DNA of 64,000 bases from Opisthorchis felineus (Eukaryota > Platyhelminthes > Trematoda > Opisthorchiida > Opisthorchiidae): positions 475,940-539,939 of the forward strand of contig SJOL01006586.1 in assembly GCA_004794785.1 (NCBI GenBank), written 5' to 3'. A model generated the notes under the pieces. The model made no database searches and was not told the origin of the DNA. It saw nothing but the letters and a program-made list of their open reading frames with translations. Below, piece by piece: positions 36,495 through 54,750 of this stretch. A program made the position numbers and the translations under genes. The first letter of the stretch is position 1, and each line of letters starts with the position of its first letter.

Positions 36495-37595
36495 ACCACC
36501 GTTTTATGCAACGACTTCTTTGGTTCAGGCTGCGGTATTGGAAACATTTCGCGTGTCAGTCTATGGATCGGCTGACGTGGGTCATTGAAAAGCAGCAGCT
36601 TTACTGGGTCCGCGCGAAACAAATTCCCTGAGCCTGTTAAACTAATCAACCAATCAGTGCCAGGCTTTCCACCACCCTGCTGCTTCTTTATTTGGGTCCT
36701 TTGCATGTGACGTGCCCCTTCGTCATGAGTGTAAAGGCCGCGAATGCAGTTCATGCTCATGCAGTTACTCGGGATTATATATCACAGCCTCGCATTAGTG
36801 AGTTTCGCGTTCTGTATACGCCATTTATGCTCACTTTTATTCCACTCGCTAAATGACATCTTGAACTTTTTACGGACGATGTACGCGCTGTTTGGGCGAC
36901 TCCTTCTGGCGAGTACTGCTAAATTGTCAGGAATTAGGTTTAGGTGAGGTAGACCCTACACGCTTCACCTTCCATGGCTTATCATCCCGCGATAGACTTA
37001 CCCGTGGCTTTTTGACAGTGATAGTATGTACTCAGCAGGTTAGACTTCGGTCTTATCTCCCACTAAATGTACGGTAAATTTGAAGGTATCCACAGCCCTC
37101 GTTCCATTTTATCTCCCAGCGAATCAGCTATAATGATCGACGACGATATCCGAGCCTTTCCCCTTCATTATTGTGCTGACTCCAAACAGTTGTTAGCTAT
37201 GTACTTGCTGAGTAATCAGGGATCCTGCCTTATCTGTTGTAACTTCTCACAACATTGGGGGAGATCTTTATTCTGATCTGGGTGGCCATGGAGCTAACAT
37301 GGAGCTTCGCTTCCGTTTTCCAGTGCCCACTGAAATCAATACTAACACCTCTACATTTTTGCGTCAAATCACGAGTCAGTCGTCGTTTTCTGTGACATCT
37401 TGAACGTAGACTTCAAGGGCCGGACGTATGTGGCCCTCGTGAGAAAAAGCGTCACCTCCGGGGTCTCGTTTTAACGTATAGAGAACGACAAGGGTCACTG
37501 CTTAAGTGACTACGTGGCACCACCCTTTCGGCAAATAGGTTCCGGGACAAGATTCTGCGTGAATTACTTATTCCGAAAGTAATTGACCAGTCATC
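36495..37595. other. No gene recognised
   Basis: No conserved frame or repeat recognised. Confidence 0.4.
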
Positions 37596-37599
37596 ATCA

Positions 37600-37795
37600 T
37601 CATAATAATAATCGTTCAGCTGTAACACCCTCGCGGTGCCTAGCGACCATGACACCTGAAGGAAGCACGAGGGTTGGAATACTGCCTTGTTGTCCAAGCC
37701 AAGATCGGAGCAATCGGGATGCAGAGTTTGGGCTCGAATCACGGACCTTCTGGTCGTTAAGCTGGCGCCTTAACCACTGAGCAATCTTGGGCTCA
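37600..37795 (-). mobile_element. tRNA-headed SINE
   Basis: The minus-strand head has TGCTCAGTGGTTAAGGCGCC and a degenerate GATTCGAGCCC, then the common body and a tail of CGATTATTATTATG repeats. The borders are approximate; no clear TSD. Confidence 0.85.
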
Positions 37796-37799
37796 ATAT

Positions 37800-39300
37800 A
37801 CCAGCTGCCTTAGGTCTCGGGCTTAGTTCGTTGGAGCCTTGTTAACGGGTTATTCATGACCTTCAACAGGAGAAGTTGGGAAATCAACTCAAATAGTAAG
37901 GGGTAGATTTCAGCTGCTTGAACCCATTGTGGTAGCCAAGGTCGCAGTACGTAAACTGTATTCCGCTCCTGAATGGCCCAAATCCATCTAGAACCCCGGG
38001 CACCACGGATATCTTGACGGAACCCGGAGAAAAGTGTCTCCTCTGCATTCCCCCTGGTTGCACACGAAAAACAAATTAGCAATTTGGTAAAATCATTAAT
38101 CCACTTTTTCGGGTTACCTAAGTGGACACGTGTGATTGCACAATGAACCAATGCAGAATGTTGGTGCTGTTGGGACTTCCGTCCGAGAGTTTCAAAATGA
38201 TGTCCTTTAGAGGGGTGCCGTGAAAAAACGTTTCCTCAAAAGTGCTTCCTTGATGGAGGCGTTTCTTGAGTGGGCTTGAGAGGAAATACAGTGCGATGTA
38301 CTGGGTCAAACAAATGGGTATAGATTAAGGTGCAGCATTGCGAAATTTATGTGCCGTTCGTCTCGTTATTACATACATTATTATGCATTGTTATATACGT
38401 TATACTAAGATCAAAAACAGCCTTCCGTCTGCGCTTTCCACATTCAACCTCAAAATGGGTTTGGATTTATGGAAGAAAATCCCATAGCGAAATTCGATTA
38501 TTTTTCTTCCTCCGGTATGTTTAGTTCGTCTCCGTGTCATCTACCTTGCGGTGACCAATACATTTCATTTGGGATGGCTATAGTGGGCTGGCGTTTGTTT
38601 CCGGATCGACCTGTCACCTCAAACTACTCTGAAGGAAGCCTGCGCACAATGGATATTGCCACATACGGTTTGCGCCACGTATGCATCCACCTGAACTTCT
38701 ACCCAGTGTAAACCCGGGGAAAAAGACCAGATGGTGAACAGGAGAGGACAGTCCTAGTGCTAGCAGCAGCATGCCGAACTGGTGGCCCATAGTTATCTGT
38801 TCATGTAGTCACAACTAAACAGTTGATCGGCATAGAGAATGCAAAGGGGCATTGTGGTGGCCTACACCACCCAGAAAATGCATTTTAGGCACATACACAG
38901 CTAGCTATTGCTGCCAATTGTTTGGCTAAGTCCGAATAACAGCGGGTCACCTCTGCCACGTTGTATGCATAAAGCTCCGGAATATCCGGGACATTATGGC
39001 GAGACTTTGCTGACACGGATAGGAACAGCCTAGCAGTTGAATCCAACGACGCCCGCTTCGGCTAGTCTGATGGCTGGAGTAGTAATAAGCCGAACAAAGG
39101 ATGCACCCACATGGCTTTCTGTAGTTAGTCGTTATTCGACTTTATTCTTTTTACACGGTGATGATCAATCCCGGCACCATCGTGGGCTTAGCAACGAATC
39201 TCTGTGTGCGAAGGTCTGTGTGGCGGTTACTTCTAGAACCACCGCAGGCCCAGCTATCTGGTGACGTCAGAGAGCCAGGGCGGATCTACTAAATTTACCT
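37800..39300. other. No gene recognised
   Basis: Includes a 113-codon minus ORF (38151-37810) with no recognised domain. Confidence 0.4.
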
Positions 39301-39307
39301 CGAAAAA

Positions 39308-39485
39308 AATAATCGTTCAGGTGTAACACCTTTTCAGTGCGTAGCTGCCGTTCCATCTGAAGGAAGCACGGGGGCTGGCGTATTGTCAGGTTACCCGAGC
39401 CTATACAGGAGCTGGCGTTGGATTTGAACTACGAACCTCCCAGTCACGAAGTTCGCACCTTAACCACTGAGCTTTCTCGAGCTCG
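39308..39485 (-). mobile_element. tRNA-headed SINE
   Basis: The minus strand has AGCTCAGTGGTTAAGGTGCG, GGTTCGTAGTTC (degraded B box), the common body and the GGTGTTACACCTGAACG 3' block. Older than most copies. Confidence 0.82.
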
Positions 39486-39879
39486 TAAACCTACTTTATT
39501 ATTTGCCGACGGATCAGTGTGTCCGCTGGTGGCCGATCACTCCAATACGACTAGCAGCAGTCGCTGCTAATCCAGTTTGTTCGTTCTCTAGACCCAACAG
39601 CTCCTGTCATACACTTGCGTTTTGCATGCTTCAGGTCTCTGGCCAGAAGTCTGTGATCATTGAATTGGCGAATTCAGGTTTGTACCATTTATCCTCATGC
39701 TGTGCTATTTCGCGCTTCCACTCTTTACTCCACGAAATCCATGTCAGAAGCTTTTACACTTTCAACCAAGTTATCCAGATATCGGAGCTTTTGTCTCTCA
39801 GGGTTCCGTTTTTTGTGTTGCCGGCTACTTCAGCATCCTCTTCCCGTCCATTCGACAAGCATGTCCAGGCTAACATAGA

Positions 39880-40560
39880 CAGTTTATGATCGTGACCTTC
39901 ATTCCATCACAATGCGTCCGTCGGATGACCACCGTATCCGGCCCCCGTTCGGTCCAGTGAACACCAAGTATTCGTCTCAGACAATGCAGGTTGCGCCGGT
40001 ACCTGGCCAGTGTTTCAACGCCGTACAGGAGAATCATCGCCTTGTGGACGTCTGTGTTGGTCCCCATTCGCTGTAGTCGAAAAAACTTGTCAGCTAGGCG
40101 CTGCAATCCATCATGTGTACTTGCGAACAGTTCACAATTGGCTACAGACATGAGAATACAGACCCTGATATGAGTGATCAGACTCATCGCACTAAAGCAT
40201 ACAACATTGAACAGGCGTCCATCAAGCCGCTACTCGAACTTTGCGCCGGAAGCGTCATTTACGAAGGCCGCACTCACAGTATCTGTTAGATAAAGAATGA
40301 AGAGAGTATGGATAAGGACGTACCCCTGTTTTGTGCCAGTGAGAATTTTGAAGTAACTTGAGGTCGATATGCTCGTTTACACTTTCGCTCTCATTCCGTC
40401 ATGTAGGATGAGGTTGACGAGTTTTGGCGGGCAGTCGTATTTGGGAAGAATTGTCTATTACACTTCGATTAGCACAGTTTAAAGCCTTCGAGAAATCTTT
40501 GAAAAGGGCGTGGATTGGTTAGTAATGTTCGTAAAACTTTTTTTGAAGCATTCGTGCTGT
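39880..40560 (-). pseudogene. BovB/RTE-X-like reverse transcriptase C-terminal half
   Basis: The minus strand shows RDFSKALNCANRSV (motif A region, about 40500), HWHKTGVRPYPYSLHSLSNR (40345-40290), LDGRLFN (40220), and VHKAMILLYGVETLARYRRN, LHCLRRILGVHWTERGPDTV (40060-39940). It differs from the other RTE copies here, whose tail reads [12 protein letters not shown]. Frames are interrupted. Confidence 0.7.
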
Positions 40561-40689
40561 AATTGTCTGGCCCATTATGCTACGATCAACACGGAACCCT
40601 TATCGTCCTTTGGAGATATGTGCGTCGATCACATCAGCCGTCAGTTGATGCTTCACCGCCATGTAGCCTCAAATTTTATTTAATTATAC

Positions 40690-41130
40690 TTAAGGCCTTG
40701 GGATGAAAAGATTGGTTGAAAAAGGGAATGTGGTGCTCGCCTATCGCAAGCATTCTGAAGTGCTTGCACCTCCAAGAGCTCAGTCAGACAATCTGGAAAG
40801 AAACTGACAACACGAACGCCACTCACATCGCTCAGCCGCTATTTCTTGCAATGTCTCTGGCCAAGCGCAGGAGGGGTCACTTGGACCCCATCTTGGAAGA
40901 CATACCGCACCAATAACACCCAAACTTTTCTTAATTTCTTTCACAGCCTTCTGCCAAGTCATACGTTGTCCACCTCATGGTTTCCGCCATTCTGTAGGAG
41001 ACGCAGAGAACATCGCTCGTCTCGGTAGACGGTGTTTCAGCATGCGTAACACATGGCCTCAAGTAGCACGCGTGCCCTGAGCTTGCCCGCGTAGCTCAGA
41101 CCGATGCATCTGCATTCGTCAAGTAAAGTC
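40690..41130 (-). mobile_element. RTE-like LINE 3' end (subfamily B)
   Basis: The minus strand reads GHVLRMLKHRLPRRAMFSAS, RMTWQKAVKEIKKSLGVIGA and CAWPETLQEIAAERCEWRSC, then a 3' UTR similar to that at 11900. It lies between the RT at 39880-40560 and the endonuclease at 41552-41929. Confidence 0.75.
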
Positions 41131-41441
41131 TTGTTTCCTTTTAGCTGTAGAGTAGAACGATTGGAATGTCCTTGAATTCTGTTGGAACTTGATCTTCCTG
41201 CCAGATCTAGTTGGTGAAGAAGTGCGTTCTTCAGAACCGGACTATTTATACGAACAGTTCTGTTACAGATATGTCTTATTCAGCTACCTTGTCATTCTGC
41301 GGTTGCATTTTCGCACTCCGTATCTCTTCGATAGTCGGAGGCGGTACAGGGACAGTTTCCTCTCCTGTTGAGGCATTACATGCACTGAATTTCCATCGGC
41401 ACATGTCGGTCTGTTCAGCAGTCTGTTGAAGTAATTGCGCC

Positions 41442-41442
<1 letters not shown>

Positions 41443-41482
<40 letters not shown>
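41443..41482. repeat. (TA)n microsatellite
   Basis: About twenty uninterrupted TA units. Confidence 0.97.
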
Positions 41483-41483
<1 letters not shown>

Positions 41484-41551
41484 TGTGGCGTATGAAGCTG
41501 GATTTTAAGCTTCGTTTGGACAGTCTGGTAGTCTGTTCCACAGTCGGCTCA

Positions 41552-41929
41552 TCACCTCACCCTTTTGATGCACACCTTTCGGATGTCTCGTTGGTGAACG
41601 GTAACGTGATCGATTGGAATGGAATGGCCGCTAAATCGATGTTCATGAAGCGATGCGTTGCCTTTCGAGGCCAAATCTCGTGTTGGTGATAGCAAGCGCG
41701 TAGATAGCACAAAGTCTGGGAAGTCGGTCACCGTTAGCGCTTGTAGTCCCGATGCCATGGTGTCCGATAACGCCTGGCCATAGGGAGTGGCATTGACCAG
41801 CTTACTGAATTCTCCAAGCAAGAGAATCTTGCTGGTCTTCGGAACTGATTGAAGTAGGGTGTTAACTTCTACGTAGTTGTCTTTGTGGTTTCTTGTTGGG
41901 CACAGCCTTGGAACGTATACAATAATCAC
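41552..41929 (-). pseudogene. Endonuclease-domain fragment of a BovB/RTE-X-like element
   Basis: Open minus frame: MIIVYVPRLCPTRNHKDNYV, LLQSVPKTSKILLLGEFSKL and SIPIDHVTVHQRDIRKVCIK. These match the APE-type endonuclease blocks V.VYAP..., KILLLGDFNA and IDHV of this LINE class, with the Asp of GDFN changed to Glu. It may belong with the RT at 39880-40560 on the same strand. Confidence 0.65.
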
Positions 41930-43280
41930 GGTATGATGATGAGCAGTCTGACGATCCTACTACGGAAGATTTGGAACGGAATCAGAATGTCAGCGGGATG
42001 GAGCGCGTCAGCCGTGATCCCACTCTTCATAGAGGGCGCAAGAATATCATGCGAAAACCATCGTGGTATCAGTCGTATTATCCAAGGTGCTCTATGACAT
42101 TATTTTCGCAGGTTGATGGATTGTTGGGAGAGGCAGATTATTTAGAGGCAAGCTGGGCTTCGCCTTGGATGAAGCAATCATATCTTTACCTTAAGGTAGG
42201 TTCTTGAACAGCGCCGCTCATTCAGGCATCCAACGATGGTCAGTTTCCCTGATCTAAAAGCTGCTTTTTTCTCTGTTGACCGTCAGAAATTTTGGTTTTG
42301 TTTGGTGCCCTTATGAGGACACTGTGAACTGCCGTGGGCGCGTCTGTGTATACAGTAAGTTTTCGCCTCAGGTCGCCACGTCCATTTGTGTAAGATAAGA
42401 CGTTATTGATGTGCTGCCTGAAACTTCTCTGCCTGCCTATGAAACCCCGAGGATCGAACTGCTCCAGGGAGTGTTCACTCACTGAGTGCCTAGACGGTAT
42501 TGCTTTCTTCGGTTCAGATCCCTCGAAGATGCAACCTAGGTGATTCCATTGTGTGGTTTCGTACGCATTCCGCATTTGCGAAGTGTAAATTCCTGCTACA
42601 AGGCGGGGTAGGATCAAGCCCAAACCTTAAGCTTACGAACTGACCAATCGACGTGGCAGGTATATATTTGTTTACCGGGGTAGTCGTATAAATTCCGGTG
42701 GAGTGGCTGGAGACGATATTACTTCTGAAAAAGGGAGGATCAGGGCAGCTTTTTCCAACCTTTGACACCTACAGTGCTGGCGTGGTGTCACTTTGTCTGT
42801 CAAGAGCAGAGTATGCACTGCAGTGGTGCGATCCATGCAGCTTTATGAACCAGAAATGTGGCCTCTATCCGCAGAGGATATACGAAAGCTGTCAGTGTTT
42901 GACCTCATTGTCTTCGAAGCTTTGATCGGGTCTGGTGAGAACATCGGATTAGTAGTGCTGAGGTACACCCGATGGTTTTAGGAAGATGAGTGAGCTACTC
43001 ACACTTCATAGGTTACCCTGGTGAGGGCATGTACTCTGTATGCCGGAGGACCATCTACCCCGCAAACCTCTGTGTTGAGTTGGAGTGACCCTGAGGTGGT
43101 CAGTCTATGACGCCACGACGAAATATGAAAATACAAACCAGTAAACTCAGTCGGACTGACAACTACCGCCTCCCAGGATTGCGCCCCCGTTACTCAATTC
43201 ATCAGTGGCTAATAGCTCAATCACGCAGCCAGTGGCGTGTACATCAATTCTGTCGCCTTAGATGCGTAGCCACCGAGTTT
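41930..43280 (+). pseudogene. RTE-like RT and C-terminus (subfamily A), endonuclease missing
   Basis: In order: SASAVIPLFIEGARISCENH (42000-42065), NHIFTLR then VLEQRRSF, FPDLKAAFFSVDRQKFWF (42240-42300), FAKCKFLLQGGVGSSPNLKL (42590-42625), SRVCTAVVRSMQLYEPEMWP (42800-42860), and the tail TDNYRLPGLRPRYSIHQWL (43155-43210). It is plus-strand throughout, with several frameshifts and stops. It abuts the minus-strand endonuclease piece at 41929. Confidence 0.78.
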
Positions 43281-43639
43281 TCCGTTCCCCCAGAGCAATA
43301 TACAGTGCGAATTAGCTGATGCCATTGCCTCTAATGCCTGGCTATATATCCCCCGCTCTGCCATTTCTGCAACCGAGGCCGTGTCAGCTGGAAGCAAAGG
43401 GATACATGGTTTATAGCTGGTAGGTTGAACTGAATCACGCCATGTGGGTTCGGCCTGTCAGTCTCAGTTGCAGTGAAGTAAAAGATGAATTGATGTCGCG
43501 GGGTTTCGCGTGGAACATTTTCTTGCTGCCGTCGGACAGTGCAAAGCCAACATCCTGTTGGGTAATCGATCCACTGTGTTATGAGAGCATTACCACCTGT
43601 CTTTCTGGTTAACGCATTAGGCAGGAAATAACCCAAAAT

Positions 43640-44330
43640 AGTGAATACGACTTTATTTATTTTTCGGATGTTCAGATGATTGTAGAGACAACTACATTCC
43701 TAACATAGCACATGGAACAACGATACCTCTAGCTACCTGAATTTGATGGAGCGAACTGGAATGTACAGACCAGTGAGTCAGTCGGTCTTGTCGCCAGATT
43801 TATTCCTAGAGATGTCATCCCATTTGGTTGTGTGCGATAAATAGCCCCAGGCTTCCTGGCAAGCCTAGAACGCTTATCGGCTATGAGCACGCGGTGAATT
43901 TTCAATTGAGATTTCGTCAATCTATGCTGAAAAACACAGAAGCATCGTACAACTGTTTCATCCTTATTGGTAGTCATCAGCAGTGAACACCTTACGAAAG
44001 TCCAGAGAGTTTCGAACTCGTGACCTCCCGGTTGGTAGTTTGAACACTTAGCTGTTCGGCCACGAAAGGCCGATCAGCAGTGTGATTAACTCGCACTTGA
44101 ACAGGATATAGCGCCACTCATGCTTCACTCACTAAAACCACCACGTGGTCACGTGTTAACTGTGAGTCGGGGCCCCAGAAAGTTCGATACAAAGAATTTG
44201 CTTGTTCAATATTCGGTGCTATAAACAGGATTGTGCACTTCACAACCTAGCGAACACAATGCTTGACCTATTTCGACTTTTTGATGTATCTAACCCAAAT
44301 GGTCAGAATAACCTTGCGGTGTTGTAAAGT
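43640..44330 (-). repeat. Repeat with a second tRNA-like segment
   Basis: On the minus strand CACACTGCTGATCGGCC leads into TGGCCGAACAGCTAAGTGTT and GAGTTCGAAACTC (B-box-like), then about 350 nt of common body ending AAAATAAATAAAG near 43650. The same tRNA-like segment and its upstream flank (GCGCTATATCCTGT) recur at 63860-64000, so the tRNA-like part sits inside a larger repeat. Confidence 0.6.
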
Positions 44331-44983
44331 GGGTTGCGTTCTACAATTATACAACAAATGAACATAGCAATGTAAACGGTGAATTTAAAACCAGTAGGAC
44401 GTTCCAGGTTCACATTGGAACTACAACTTGCCAACTTATTTGAAATGAGTACGCAGAAGGTAATGAAACCAAAAACGTACGTGTAAAACTGGTCATATAC
44501 GCGCAGCATGAACAAAACGCTGCAATCTTTTGATCTAAACATTGCCACCACAGTATTTGGCTTTACCAGAACAACAAGTGCTGCGTCTCTGTTCACTGAT
44601 CTGCCTTCACTAAACAATGTTTTCTACATGCTTTTGAGTTTTTGTATCAAAATAAATTTTTCATGGGTTGTCTGCATTTCATGTAAGGTACAACAGAGTG
44701 ACGTGCCAACCATAGATCCCAGAAGCCTACCTTTTCTCTCTCATAAATGTCTTTGGTATTGGTGAGTGTAGCAGAATGTTCTTGGACGGACCAGGTGAGT
44801 AAAACTCCCGTGTTACCTGGCGTAGTATCAAATCTCGCACCTTTGTTCTTCTGTGAGGAACTCCTGCTTCTGTTGTCCACTTAGGTTCATAATAGCGTTG
44901 ATAGGGGACAGTGGGTTTGAACCTTCGTCTGCGTGCAACTTACGGGCTGAAGGATGATCCGTTTCACGTCATATGTAAAAAAA

Positions 44984-45170
44984 ATCAAATCGTTCGGTTG
45001 TAGCACCCTTTCGGTGGCTAGCTGCCATGCCAACGGAAGGAGACACGAGGGCTGGGATACTGCCAGGTTGCCCAGGCCTAGACAGGAGCAGTCGAGATGC
45101 TATGGTTGGGTTCGAACCACGGACCTGCCGATCCGTAAGCTGGCGCCTTAACCACTGAGGTATCTCGTAT
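44984..45170 (-). mobile_element. tRNA-headed SINE
   Basis: The minus strand has CTCAGTGGTTAAGGCGCC, GGTTCGAACCC, the CTCCTGTCTAGGCCTGGGCA body, GGTGCTACAACCGAACG and an A/T-rich tail. Near full length. Confidence 0.88.
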
Positions 45171-45226
45171 GTCGATTTCACACTAATTTGCATTGACCCG
45201 CACGTTGCTTTTAGCACCCTGGCCGA

Positions 45227-45517
45227 TCAGAAGACTTGTCGTTTAAGCTTCAGTTGCGTGAATACGCCTTTCTCCTCCTCCACTGCTTGTCCGTGTACCC
45301 TCCAAGGGACCGACATTTGTTGCGCAATGGCCCATGATCTGGCGGATTCTTCTTCATTTACAAAGAAACATAAGCTACAATCACTATCACACTTAGTAGA
45401 ACACCAATTGTGGCTGGTGTATGTCTCTCTGATGACTTCAGACGCCCATGATGGGTTGCTGGTTAACCCATTGAGCCTCCAGCTTACAACACCAGAGCGA
45501 ACGGTGTCAAGCCACAT
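45227..45517 (-). other. Unassigned 96-codon open frame
   Basis: Open minus frame with balanced composition (GLTSNPSWASEVIRE, CSTKCDSDCSLCFFVNEEE). No family recognised. It may be coding, or part of a dispersed repeat next to the SINE. Confidence 0.25.
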
Positions 45518-46337
45518 GTTCCAACAGACATGTTCAAGTTAATAGTTAGGATCCAGCGGTCCAGTCACAAACGTATTCACCGACCCACGTAGCCAATGCA
45601 TCTAGACATCCAGTCCTCTTCTTTCACAAAGCCACAATCATTTATAGGTCAGTAACAGTGAAGCAATGAGCATACCTTATCTGAGTGTTTCCTCTCCAGC
45701 AAGGCTGAGTTGTCATCTCGCTCATCTGCAGGTAACAGCCTAAGAGTGTAGATCGGCTTATGTGCACTGGCGTTTAGTTGCACTCGTTGACCAAAAGCGT
45801 AAAGTGGTGTAGTGGCAAGTGGGTCAGGGTCAATGGCCTTAGCGGCGTTGCAAAAACACACGTACCGCCTGGACAATGCATGTGCGACGGTGAACTTGGT
45901 TTGATATACCGTATGATGGGAGATACAACACAAAGCGTGTTTGAAAAGTTGCAGATGGCTAAAGGTGAGGGCTCTGTCATAACAAGTGACGACGTAACGA
46001 GGATGTAGTGTATAAAAAATGACAACTTCGAATAAAATGAAAACTTTAACGGTACCAGGAGGTGCACTTTGAGTGGAAATTTTCGAATGGATGGATTTTC
46101 TTGCATTTAGTAGTATTTGCTTTTACAAATAAACTGCTGACGAATGGCACACCGTTTGATGTACATTACAGCTGTTTGGCACTGACCCTTTCCCCCAGAA
46201 AAAGGTTTCTAAATAATGCTATTCTCGCTGCTCCCTGAGGTGTTCGCGTTTGGGTAAAGCATGTTTATTGCGTTCTCAGATGATGCAGGGTGACCTTATA
46301 TCAAATTCTGTTTACTACCGTCCTTTTCGTTTCTCAG

Positions 46338-53428
<7,091 letters not shown>

Positions 53429-54750
53429 GTCTCGGTGGATGGATGTTTCTCCTCCCCTTGTTTCTCAACGTTTATTTATCCTCGCCTGTTGTTTACTGCA
53501 ACGTGATTATCATTTCCTGGTTTCGGTATATGCACTGACCGCCCGCTGATCCCTTTATTATTATGTGTTATCTCTGGCAATCGCGCTTCTCGTAGTTTTC
53601 GGACTTCCGATTCATTCCACAACGTTTATCTTGGCGTTCCACATGGACGATGTGTTTCACTGCACGCACGGAACACCGTACGGGATTTCTAGCTTAATTC
53701 ATATTATCCGGTATTCGATCTTACGAGCCTTGGGCCACTGAATGCATAATATGACTTTGATCGATTTCGTTCTTGTATTTTTACCACCGTCGGGCTGTTG
53801 CTTACTTCCGGTCGTTTTCTGCTATCTTGGATACCATTTTGAAATAGGCTCCACCGGCAGAAACATTGCGACTGCCTATGTAAAAAAATTAGGGTAGGTG
53901 TTTCTAACAAAAGTGTTTGTCGTATGGACTTGAAAGTGACATGGATCAGTCTAGTGCACTCACTCATCGCGTCCTTACATTACTCAACAAACACGCATTT
54001 GTCTGTTGATGAACTAACTGCTATGATTTAGAGTTTGTTTGATCTTTACTCCACATTAACTGGTTGTGATCCTTAAAATGACTATTTAGAAGTCGATACT
54101 TCGATAACCCCCACGGGTTTTGTTCCTTTGGGGCTCTTGGCGTAGGCCAAGCCTCTAACTCTTTGATAACTAAGCATCAAATTGCAGTACGCCTAAACGA
54201 TAGGCTTCAGTAGGGCGAAACTGACAGGTATTTGTCGCAGACTTTTCTTCAACCTTATGACCAGTGTCGTATCAAGGAAAATATCTGGATATTTGAAATT
54301 GCAATTCCAACTGAAACATGAGATGACCTTTGTGAGGCACATTCGGTTGAAGAACATCCTAAACGAAGGATCCATCTGAGTCTTCCGTTAACACCATCTT
54401 AAGTTGGTGTGGGCTGCACAAATTTGAGGCATGCTATGGAGCAAACGGGCAAACTTCGTCCCCTTTTGGCGCTTTGTGTGATGAATTCTAACCGGAATGC
54501 ACGAGGTTGAATCGTGTCAGTCATTGAGTTTCTTAGACTTTAGAACAACCAGCGCGTAGAGCTTTCCTGCCGAATTTCCTCTCGTTCGTCACTGCAGTTT
54601 TTCCAGTTTTCTAGATCACTCGGTGTTCGGTCTCCGAGCAGATAGACAATTGCATCAACTGCTACCCGTGCTTTCTGTTATCATTTTGGCGCAATTCCTG
54701 TAGAAGGGTTAGTAAAAGTTTATAAGTATCTTTTACGTTTTTTTCGACAA
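53429..54750. other. Downstream of V-ATPase B, no gene recognised
   Basis: Should hold the 3' UTR; no canonical AATAAA was picked out close to the stop codon. No other feature recognised. Confidence 0.4.

Noticed and set aside
43729..43977. 82-codon minus ORF as a gene
   Set aside because: It is inside the repeat that is shared with the right edge of the window and has no domain.
46250..46337. ATG at 46250 as the V-ATPase B start
   Set aside because: The residues between it and TYRTVSG do not match the conserved N-terminal block, and a good acceptor lies at 46328-46337.
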